DNA of 64,000 nt from an uncultured SAR116 cluster alpha proteobacterium (GTDB lineage: Bacteria > Pseudomonadota > Alphaproteobacteria > Puniceispirillales > Marisalimonadaceae): positions 47,393-111,392 of the forward strand of contig CACJJL010000005.1 of NCBI GenBank assembly GCA_902593735.1, written 5' to 3'. How positions within the stretch are numbered: position 1 is the first letter of the stretch; every line of letters begins with the position of its first letter. Position numbers and translations under genes: made by a program. Positions 26,815-33,518 of this stretch are shown piece after piece. The notes under the pieces were generated by a model. The model did not search any database. It was not told where the DNA came from and worked only from the letters and a program-made list of their open reading frames with translations.

Positions 26815-26928
26815 CTAATTTATTATAGGGTTAAGATATATCGATGGATTTATATTAAAAAATATATAGCCTTTTAATAAAATAAAAAAACCTGCAACTC
26901 CTAAAAAAACTTTAAAATCTTTACTCAT
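26815..26928 (-). CDS. 37-aa membrane peptide
   Basis: It begins MSKDFKVFLGVAGFFILLKG, has one hydrophobic helix (about 8-24) and ends in a polar IN-rich part. A mutated copy at 19252-19364 keeps the amino-acid text of the second half despite many silent changes, which suggests that the peptide was under selection before that copy died. It lies downstream of the zinc-protein tail copy on the same strand. Confidence 0.5.
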   Translation of the reverse strand: MSKDFKVFLGVAGFFILLKGYIFFNINPSIYLNPIIN

Positions 26929-26964
26929 AATATTAGATGACCTCATAATTTAATTTACATAATA

Positions 26965-27030
26965 TTAAGGTAATTCTAAATTAGAGAATTTCAATCTACA
27001 TCTTATCGTTCGTTTAATGTTTTCAATCAT
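26965..27030 (-). pseudogene. Tail copy of the zinc-binding-protein gene (21 codons)
   Basis: Its ATG-to-TAA frame reads MIENIKRTIRCRLKFSNLEL-P, matching QIENIKRITRCRLKLSNLEL-P of the intact gene at 25839-26072. The cysteine-rich half is absent. The ATG overlaps the stop of the upstream lipoprotein frame as ATGA, so it could be translated as a 21-aa peptide, but a truncated duplicate is the simpler reading. Confidence 0.6.
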
Positions 27031-27470
27031 TGTTTGAAACCTTTAAACTCACCTAATCTTTTTCCTAACATTGTCCCATCATCAATATAAATTATACCTC
27101 TTAATGAACCATCAATATATTCTCTTAATTGTAGACTACCTTTTGCAAATTTATCATTCCACCTGAACCAATATCCTTCTTGATTAGTACCTGTCAAAAT
27201 AATATGACCTTTTTCAATTTCATTATTTAATTTATAGTAAAAATGCCCTTGTGAATAATTCTAAGTGAATGCGAAACTCAGTCCTACATTTTGCTCATTT
27301 CTATAGATAGTTCCTTGATATGCTCGTTCAAATTTCTTCTCCCAAGCAATAATTGGTGGAATTTGTAATTTGTAAGTTTTTATTTCAGATATTTTACTAA
27401 AAACAACCTCATTATTTTTGCTACAATTTTGAAGAAACCATAATATTAATAAGGACAACAATAATTTCAT
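27027..27470 (-). pseudogene. Putative lipoprotein gene with one in-frame stop
   Basis: 147 codons from ATG 27470 to TGA 27027, all in one frame except TAG at 27261-27263 (after GLSFAFT). The first part has a lipoprotein signal ending LQNC (Cys 16). The second part continues with good coding character (GTNQEGYWFRWNDKFAKG; EYIDGSLRGIIYIDDGTML). No family recognised. One nonsense change in an otherwise intact frame means very recent inactivation, a truncated product of 69 aa, or a sequence error. Confidence 0.7.
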
Positions 27471-27564
27471 AAACGTAACTTAATAATTTGTAATTTTTAA
27501 ACACTTTATCTATTTATTAAAATTAAATATTTATGAATTAATACAAATAAGCAATACTAGGATA

Positions 27565-27756
27565 ATGGATAATCAAAAGTACAAATTAGAAAAATTAAAA
27601 AAAACACAAAAAGCAAAGTCCAGAAAAGATGAGTTATTTAATTCTTATTTGAATAAAACTAATAAAGTTGAAGATAAAATTGCATTGATTAAATTTAAAC
27701 AAAAAGATGATAATTCATTGTTTCTTTCTAGTCTTAAGACTTTGATGAAAAAGTAA
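27565..27756 (+). CDS. Hypothetical small lysine-rich protein
   Basis: 63 aa, highly basic, predicted helical (KYKLEKLKKTQKAKSRKDEL). No recognised domain. It may be a nucleic-acid-binding peptide, or a leftover of a mobile element, as a resolvase tail lies just downstream. Confidence 0.4.
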   Translation: MDNQKYKLEKLKKTQKAKSRKDELFNSYLNKTNKVEDKIALIKFKQKDDNSLFLSSLKTLMKK

Positions 27757-27789
27757 AAATTTTTGCTTTGTACAGAAGAATGTTTTCAA

Positions 27790-27909
27790 GGAAAGAAAAT
27801 CTTCAATAGATGCAGGCAAGATTAAAAAACTTAAAGATTCTGGAAGGGTGCAAATGTAATCGCAAAACAAATAGGTATTCATAGAGACTGTCTCTGTCTA
27901 CAGAGTATA
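27790..27909 (+). pseudogene. C-terminal HTH remnant of a serine recombinase
   Basis: The plus strand reads RKSSIDAGKIKKLKDSG, then after a one-base shift GANVIAKQIGIHRDCL. This is the helix-turn-helix end of resolvase/invertase proteins (pattern ..IDxxKIxxLKxxGxGAxxIAKxLGIxRxxVY). The catalytic domain is not present upstream. It is a trace of a second type of recombinase in the island. Confidence 0.65.
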
Positions 27910-27948
27910 AGAATTATGATTTTGATATTAGATGCAGAAAAAATTTAT

Positions 27949-28170
27949 TTATATAGATCTTCCATTATTCAATTGTTTTGGATTTCTAATCACTTTCTCA
28001 CATCTAGTTTTCACTGAAATTACTTTATGTATTTCTTTATAAGGAAATTCATAAGTTTTGGAATCTTCTATACATTTCTTATAAGTTTCTTTTGGTAATC
28101 TAATCTCAAATGAAGATGGTTCTTTACCTAGACCCATTGTTACGACTATGACTAATACAAATTCGTTCAT
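27949..28170 (-). CDS. Hypothetical small exported protein
   Basis: 73 aa with a hydrophobic N-terminus (about 4-14) and two cysteines in the mature part (KKCIEDSKTYEF; KTRCEKVI). Unrecognised. It overlaps the DUF2905 gene by 4 bases and should be translated with it. Confidence 0.5.
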   Translation of the reverse strand: MNEFVLVIVVTMGLGKEPSSFEIRLPKETYKKCIEDSKTYEFPYKEIHKVISVKTRCEKVIRNPKQLNNGRSI

Positions 28171-28364
28171 TTAAACAAATTGAAAATTATGGTTAGAACA
28201 ATACTAATAATAATACAAGTTACTATTGGAAAAAAGAAAGTTGAATTACCAGACTTAAACATTATATCACCTGGCAACTGCCCTAATCCTAGTTTTTTTA
28301 TGTAAGGATAGAGTAACCCAATTACTAAAATTACTATTCCTAAAATGATTAAGAGTTTTTGCAT
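28167..28364 (-). CDS. DUF2905 family membrane protein
   Basis: 65 aa with two membrane segments and the family core LGQLPGDIMFKSGNSTFFFP between them, which is diagnostic of DUF2905. Function unknown; it is common across bacteria. It sits between two small genes on the same strand with 2-4 base spacing, so all three may form an operon. Confidence 0.9.
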   Translation of the reverse strand: MQKLLIILGIVILVIGLLYPYIKKLGLGQLPGDIMFKSGNSTFFFPIVTCIIISIVLTIIFNLFK

Positions 28365-28366
28365 AG

Positions 28367-28612
28367 TTACTTAACTATTAAATATATCATAATACACACA
28401 AGAATTGAATTTATAATAATCATGGTTTTAGTTTTGACTTTCTTTTTTAATAGTGGAGCATTCCATCTATTTGCATAATCAAGATCAACATTATCTTTAG
28501 CAAATGTTTCTATAAAATCTTTTTCCCTAGTTGTTCTCTTTTTTAATTGTTCTTCATCAGGAAATCTGATTATAAATTTTTTAAAATATTTTAAGAATTG
28601 ATTGAATTTCAT
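28367..28612 (-). CDS. Hypothetical small membrane protein
   Basis: 81 aa from ATG 28612; an ATG at 28648 would run into the integrase remnant. It is basic and helical (FNQFLKYFKKFIIRF), with one C-terminal membrane segment (TMIIINSILVCIMIYLIV). Unrecognised. It precedes DUF2905 by 2 bases. Confidence 0.5.
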   Translation of the reverse strand: MKFNQFLKYFKKFIIRFPDEEQLKKRTTREKDFIETFAKDNVDLDYANRWNAPLLKKKVKTKTMIIINSILVCIMIYLIVK

Positions 28613-28622
28613 GGTTAATCTT

Positions 28623-28784
28623 TTAAAATATTTGTGTATATTTAGCAATTAAGTTCTCTGGTTTAAGATTAGTATATCTAAATAGTTGTCTTACATCTTT
28701 GTGACCAGATATTAATGCAACCTCTGGAACTGATAATCCCATTTCAAAAAATCTTGATACTGCCTCATGTCTTAGATCATGAAA
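28623..28784 (-). pseudogene. C-terminal catalytic remnant of a tyrosine recombinase
   Basis: The minus strand reads [19 protein letters not shown], then [19 protein letters not shown] and [15 protein letters not shown], stop. The HxLRH box, the later His (GHKD) and the nucleophile Tyr region (RYTNL) of tyrosine integrases are present. It lies on the same strand and in the right order to be the end of the integrase whose first half is at 30135-30663. The two halves are separated by a gene cassette. Confidence 0.85.
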
Positions 28785-28793
28785 TCTCTATTA

Positions 28794-28877
28794 GGTATTT
28801 AGTGAACAGACTATGTGAGGTATCTTCTTCCCATGATGCCATCTGTCTCTCAGACCCTGCTACTATCACTTTTAAAT
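28794..28877 (-). pseudogene. Fragment of a caspase-like gene
   Basis: About 84 bases are almost identical to part of the caspase-like gene at 16483-17958 (its 16634-16717 region; about 6-7 differences). It encodes KVIVAGSERQMASWEED, then TSHSLFTKY. It lies exactly at one edge of the cassette that separates the integrase halves, so it came in with the cassette or marks a recombination between repeats. Confidence 0.85.
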
Positions 28878-28881
28878 TTGC

Positions 28882-29172
28882 TTAATACTCTACTAAATTT
28901 CCAGTTAGAGGGATAGTATGCCTGTCTTCCTTACTATATTCTAAGAGTAAGTGTCTTTGTGTATCTAACCAATTAACACCTTTCGCAGAGCTTTGAGAAA
29001 GTTCACTTTCTGCTCTAAAAGCTATTGCAACCACTTCGTCAGCTGTAGTCATCAAGTAGTGTGTCGGCGGCGTAGTATTTGCTTTATCTATATTTCGTTC
29101 TTTTATGTTATTTAAAAATTCGTCAAAACACTCTGGTTTTGGTTTAAATCTAATTACTGAAACTTTAGTCAT
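28882..29172 (-). CDS. Small ABM-like barrel protein
   Basis: 96 aa. It opens with a strand typical of barrel proteins (TKVSVIRFKPKPECFDEFLNNIKE) and continues with DEVVAIAFRAESEL and a final helix (GVNWLDTQRHLLLEYS). It is followed 14 bases upstream by the NTF2-like gene on the same strand. No catalytic triad visible. Confidence 0.6.
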   Translation of the reverse strand: MTKVSVIRFKPKPECFDEFLNNIKERNIDKANTTPPTHYLMTTADEVVAIAFRAESELSQSSAKGVNWLDTQRHLLLEYSKEDRHTIPLTGNLVEY

Positions 29173-29186
29173 AATTTTCTCCTTAT

Positions 29187-29561
29187 TTAGTCTAAGATTA
29201 CACTAGAAATAGCATACATTTTCCAACCTTCATCAGTTTTAGTAAAGCCATAAAATGCAGTATATTTTTCTATTACTGCTTTATCTTTTCTTATCCTTGT
29301 ACCACTACTAATTACATGACCTTTTTTTGAATTCACACCATGTGTATAAGTATTTGTGTCAATGGTAGTATCCCATTGTTTGCTCTCCATCATTTCTTTT
29401 GGTTTGATTGGAAATGCATCAAGTGATTTACTTTCTCCATCAGCTATATACGTAATAGGAAATTTGACTAGTGAATTAATTCCATCCATATCATTATCTA
29501 AAAAATATGCTAAATATTGTTTATACGTTTCTAGAACTTCTTTTTCATGTTTCTTACTCAT
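29187..29561 (-). CDS. NTF2-like protein
   Basis: 124 aa from ATG 29561, which overlaps the end of the tautomerase frame; the longer open frame to 29657 is the tautomerase end read in another frame. N-terminal helices (EVLETYKQYLAYFLDNDMDGI) and late strands (AVIEKYTAFYGFTKTDEGWKMYAISSV) fit the NTF2-like fold. It probably binds a small molecule. It is paralogous in fold only to the protein at 24653-25039. Confidence 0.65.
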   Translation of the reverse strand: MSKKHEKEVLETYKQYLAYFLDNDMDGINSLVKFPITYIADGESKSLDAFPIKPKEMMESKQWDTTIDTNTYTHGVNSKKGHVISSGTRIRKDKAVIEKYTAFYGFTKTDEGWKMYAISSVILD

Positions 29562-29916
29562 CAGATGGTACCCATTCAGGTAAAGGTTCTCCCCCAGTGT
29601 AATGGTTATGTGCCGGTGTCTCTCTAAACAATCAATAAACATCTTCCCTAGAAACATTTAACGTTTCTTTAAGAACTTCAGATATACCATCAACAAGTGC
29701 TTTTTTTCTTCTCGCATCTCGCCCGGGTCTTAAATCAACATCTATGACTGGAAGACCATCACCTATATAACCAAATGCTTCTCTAATAGAGACATAATCA
29801 TATTTTACTTCTTTAGGAGCTAATGTTTTTAATACAAATTCTCTTACTTTACTGTGTATTTGTTTTTTAATATCTGTAGACACCCCTTCTGGAACATCTA
29901 TTCTAATTAATGGAAT
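29554..29916 (-). pseudogene. 4-oxalocrotonate tautomerase-family gene with ATT start and in-frame TGA
   Basis: From 29916 one frame of 120 codons reads (M)PLIRIDVPEGVSTDIKK, then FGYIGDGLPVIDVDLRPGR, and after a TGA at 29632-29634, LFRETPAHNHYTGGEPL. The catalytic N-terminal proline is the second codon. The start codon is ATT, with AGGAA at a proper distance. The TGA occupies the place where relatives have Trp (VYW-x-x-RETPAH). TGA is a normal stop elsewhere here, so the gene is most likely newly disabled; the 94-residue truncated product would lose the last loop. Confidence 0.75.
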
Positions 29917-30000
29917 TTTATTTCCTTTTAGTTATTCAAATGTATAAGATAAATTATTTATTTCTTTTACCTTTTTATAGTCTCTATATTATATTTAACA

Positions 30001-30158
30001 TGACAAATATTTCAGAAATTGCCAAGAAATTATCAGAAAGAATAACTAATGCTGAAACTCGTCAACGTTCTAGAACAGCTGAAGAGTATCAACGTTTCTT
30101 ATATGCCATTGAATACACACTAACTGACATCTTGAAATCATCATATCATATTCATTAA
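30001..30158 (+). CDS. Possible small protein, truncated at the integrase junction
   Basis: 52 aa beginning MTNISEIAKKLSERIT and rich in Arg/Glu (ETRQRSRTAEEYQRFL). Its last few codons run over the broken end of the integrase gene (near 30135), so the natural C-terminus may be lost. Coding character is good up to there. No family recognised. Confidence 0.4.
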
Positions 30159-30663
30159 TAGTTAAGTTTATAATGGCTTTTACAAAAGAGAATACTCTTT
30201 TCACAGTAGAGTTAGACATACCCTGCTCTATAAACCAATCTCGGAACTTACTAGCATCAAGTGAGGTATATGACTTTATAGATTTATTGCCTAATACCTT
30301 GATGATATATTCAACATTTCTATTGGCAGTTCTTATAAAGGTTTTACCTTTATTTATACCTTTAAGTCTTAGATACAACCCCAATGCATCAGTAATATTA
30401 GGGCTACTATCATCTAACACTTCATTTGAACCAACTAAATGAATAGCTGGTATATCCATCTTCTGAAGCCTTAACCCTAACCAATAATCATCAAGACGTT
30501 GACATATTGATTTAGTAGCAAGAATAGCTACCCCATTTGATTTAGTTCTTAGACTCATAGAGATACGGTCAGATGAATAGTAAGATTTCACATCATCTGG
30601 AACACGTCTTACAAAGTAATAAATACCATCTCTACATCTGATATAAGGAACATTTTTGTGCAT
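30135..30663 (-). pseudogene. int: N-terminal part of a tyrosine recombinase (integrase)
   Basis: About 176 codons from ATG 30663. It begins KNVPYIRCRDGIYYFVRR, typical of phage-type integrases of alphaproteobacteria, and includes the SAM-like N-terminal domain (KSYTSLDASKFRDWFI..) up to VKAIINLTINEY. Homology ends near 30135; the catalytic R domain is gone. The C-terminal box lies at 28623-28784. It sits 80 bases from tRNA-Arg, its presumed target. Confidence 0.85.
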
Positions 30664-30742
30664 CACCATGTACATCACCCATTAATACGTAAACAAAATA
30701 TGCTTACATTTCAATGTGTTAACACGTCATATTGAAGTGAAA

Positions 30743-30819
30743 TGGTGCGCTCTGAGGGACTCGAACCCCCAACCTTTTGATTCGAAGTCAAATACTCTAT
30801 CCAGTTGAGCTAAGAGCGC
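30743..30819 (-). tRNA. tRNA-Arg(TCG)
   Basis: 77 bases with encoded CCA. Acceptor GCGCTCT/AGAGCGC, D arm starting GCTC, anticodon stem TTTGA/TCAAA with loop CTTCGAA (anticodon TCG), T arm GGGGG-TTCGAGT-CCCTC. It is the presumed integration target of the element to its left, whose integrase remnant lies at once downstream. A degenerate direct repeat lies at 24501-24556. Confidence 0.97.
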
Positions 30820-30860
30820 TATAATTTATCTATATTATAAATAAAAAATTTAAAAAAGTA

Positions 30861-32279
30861 TTATTCTTTATCAAAAATTGGTGGCATAACATTTTTGGGT
30901 ATTGGGCAAATGTAAGGATTTTTAATTATTTGATTATTGAAAGCTGTTTTAGCATCCCTAAGTTTTTTAGGATTTTTTATTAAAGTTATAGCTGTAGAAG
31001 CCATAATTTTTGCTGCATGAACCATTCCTTTGTGCGCAACAGTAGATTTGCCCTGCGCTACAGTTTGCCAAGTATGAAAAGGAGTGCCTACAGCACACGT
31101 TGCTACACGAGCTTGTACCGTTGGCACAACCCAACTAACATCTCCAACATCTGTAGAACCTACACCTCCATTATTTTTGTAATCTAGAGGAGCTACAAAA
31201 TTACATAAAGGCATGTCTAATGGTGCTCTAATTCCAATTCTTTGAAAACTGTCTAATATATCAGAATCTGTAAAAGTTGATCGAATTTTATTTGCAAACT
31301 CTTCATCCTTCTTATCAAATTTTACAGGACCTAGTTTTTCCCACTCATTTTGCATCAATTCTTCTAATGGCTTGTTTCCTAAAAGATTTGATACTCCACT
31401 ATAAACTTTTTTTTCCACCTTCGTTTCAGTCATCAATGCAGCTCCATCAGCAATTTTATATACCCAATCAACTAATGAACGAAGTTCGACCAAATTTGAG
31501 GATCTTATCAAATGCCTTACGACCGCTTTAGCTTGAACTACGTTTGCTGCATTCCCTCCAGAATTCAAATACGCATAATGTATTCTTGCATTGTTAGGAA
31601 TATGTTCTCTCATATAATTTACTCCAATGTTCATAAGTTCAATTGCATCTAATGCACTTCTACCTAGATGAGGAGCAGTTGCAGCATGGGATGCTTTACC
31701 TATGAAAGTAAAATCAACCCTAATATTTGCCAATGAAATTGGATTGTTTACGGAATTAAATGTAGCAGGATGCCAACAAATAGCTACATCAACATTATTA
31801 AACCATCCATCTCTACTCATAAATGTTTTAGCAGCTCCTCCTTCCTCTGCAGGGCAGCCATAATACCTTACTCTAGCATCAATTTTGTTATTTATTAACC
31901 AAGTTTTGATTGAAGATGCAGCTAGAAGAGATGCAGCGCCTAACAAATTATGCCCACATCCATGTCCATTGTCACAATTATCTAATGGTTTTTGTTGTGT
32001 TGTTCCTGCTTCTTGACTTAAACCAGGTAGTGCATCGTATTCACCTAAAATTGCTATAATAGGTCCAGTCTTTCCATACTCTCCCATTACAGCAGTTGGC
32101 ATATTACAAATACCTTCTGTAATATTGAAACCTTCTTTTTTTAAAACTTTAATGTGTTCTGAGACTGATTTAAATTCTTTATATAATGTCTCAGGAAAGT
32201 CAAATACCTTATCTGACAATTCAATGAAATTTTGTTTTTTGTTATCAACTATTTGCCAAATTTGTTCTTCATTTTTCAT
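30861..32279 (-). CDS. M20 family amidohydrolase, AbgB-like
   Basis: 472 aa, close to AbgB (p-aminobenzoyl-glutamate hydrolase subunit B). The metal site motif is NGHGCGHNLLGAAS (near residue 105), with downstream CPAEEGGAAKTFM (Glu base), the dimerisation-domain text GKASHAATAPHLGRSALDA and a late histidine in GTPFHTWQ. It hydrolyses an amide bond of a small acylated amino acid in the cytoplasm; the substrate is not certain. Its ATG overlaps the stop of the preceding gene (ATGA), so the two are coupled. Confidence 0.87.
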   Translation of the reverse strand: MKNEEQIWQIVDNKKQNFIELSDKVFDFPETLYKEFKSVSEHIKVLKKEGFNITEGICNMPTAVMGEYGKTGPIIAILGEYDALPGLSQEAGTTQQKPLDNCDNGHGCGHNLLGAASLLAASSIKTWLINNKIDARVRYYGCPAEEGGAAKTFMSRDGWFNNVDVAICWHPATFNSVNNPISLANIRVDFTFIGKASHAATAPHLGRSALDAIELMNIGVNYMREHIPNNARIHYAYLNSGGNAANVVQAKAVVRHLIRSSNLVELRSLVDWVYKIADGAALMTETKVEKKVYSGVSNLLGNKPLEELMQNEWEKLGPVKFDKKDEEFANKIRSTFTDSDILDSFQRIGIRAPLDMPLCNFVAPLDYKNNGGVGSTDVGDVSWVVPTVQARVATCAVGTPFHTWQTVAQGKSTVAHKGMVHAAKIMASTAITLIKNPKKLRDAKTAFNNQIIKNPYICPIPKNVMPPIFDKE

Positions 32280-32986
32280 TTATTTAATAAATCCTGTTTA
32301 GTTAAAACATGCTGACAAGAATAATAATCAATTAATACATCATCATTCTCTTCAAGAAAATGTTGTTTTTTAATAAAATTAATTCCTTTTTTTAATGATA
32401 TAAAATTTATTCCCTCTATTATAAATGCTTGTGAAATTATTTGATCTATGTAACCCTGAGAGGACCTAAATTTTTATTCTACTGTTTTCAATTGGCCAAA
32501 ATTATTATCTCCTAAAAGGAAATGTACGCCTAATATACCTTCTAAATTTAATATATTTGAAATTTCAAACTTGAATTTTTCAACTCCAAATTGATTTTCA
32601 CATACATTATTTAAAAATCTTATTGTTGATATACAGCCCCCTTTTCCTAATGAACTACTAAAAACAACACTACAAATCGTTCTTGACGGTGATATGTAAT
32701 TTGACAAAATATCTTTTGTCCAATTGGTTGGATTATTTAACCTTTCAAGATATTGTTGAGATACAAAAACTTCTTTTCGTTCCGCTTCATACATCATAAA
32801 ATATTTATTATTGATTTTTGTTTCTTTAATACCTACAGCTCTTAAACCTCTTATGAAACCAGGCAATGAAATCCTTTCTGGCATATGTTCTTCGCTATGC
32901 CATCTATTATATTCATTTTCCTTTGCCTCAATAATCCCTCCCCAATTAACTAAAACTGCACTTCCCAATAAACTCATTTTTTTCAC
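32276..32986 (-). pseudogene. Dimeric-barrel (EthD/ABM-like) protein gene with one in-frame TAA
   Basis: 236 codons from ATG 32986 to TGA 32276, open except for TAA at 32474-32476. The first domain has LVNWGGIIEAKENEYNRWH, EEHMPERISLPGFIRGLR, typical of small-barrel proteins that accompany catabolic genes; a second similar domain follows. After the stop the same frame goes on with SQGYIDQIISQAFIIEGINF. The final stop overlaps the M20 start, as expected for the original full-length gene. A 170-aa product may still work. Confidence 0.7.
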
Positions 32987-33146
32987 TCATTAATTTATCA
33001 TAATAGAATATTCAAGTTAATTAAAATGAATAATTATTTTTGCTAAATTAATCAATTTTAAATATTTAACATATTTACTCTATTATTTTTTTATTTAAAA
33101 TAATGTTTGATTTCATAACGACTAAAAAATCTTATCTGGAGAATTT

Positions 33147-33479
33147 ATGAGAATAATTGGAATTATAATTATAATTGGAATAATTTCTGGTATGGTTTCA
33201 ACTGAAGATTATAATAAATTCATTGATCTGCCTTCTTTACTTCTTGTTATAGGCGGATCAATTGGATATGGCTTAGCGAAAGGAAAGTCTAATAACTTTA
33301 TAAAAGTTTTTGGAGACGGTTCGGTATATATGGGTTGGATTGGTTTAATAATTGGTATTATTATGATGGGAAATCTGTATACTGACTCAGAAAATTTATG
33401 GCAAGGTTTATCGACTGCGTTTCTACCTATTTTTTATGGTTATTTTATAAAATTAATATCTGTTGGATTAGAAAAATAA
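33147..33479 (+). CDS. Small membrane protein resembling the N-terminus of MotA
   Basis: 110 aa with three hydrophobic segments. FIDLPSLLLVIGGSIGYGLA matches the first periplasm-proximal part of MotA/PomA (..FIDxPSxLIVxGGTxA..). The remaining MotA domain (cytoplasmic loop and TM3-4) is absent. Ribosome-binding site GGAG at 7 bases. It lies next to, and convergent with, the large envelope locus, and may belong to it. A role as a proton-channel accessory is only a guess. Confidence 0.6.
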   Translation: MRIIGIIIIIGIISGMVSTEDYNKFIDLPSLLLVIGGSIGYGLAKGKSNNFIKVFGDGSVYMGWIGLIIGIIMMGNLYTDSENLWQGLSTAFLPIFYGYFIKLISVGLEK

Positions 33480-33518
33480 GAGATTGAATTCGTAATACTT
33501 TGATAATATTTTCTATTT

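Noticed and set aside
29632..29634. TGA read as Trp (alternative code)
   Set aside because: Other genes, for example the PLP lyase ending at 5754 and the small protein ending at 15425, use TGA as their natural stop.
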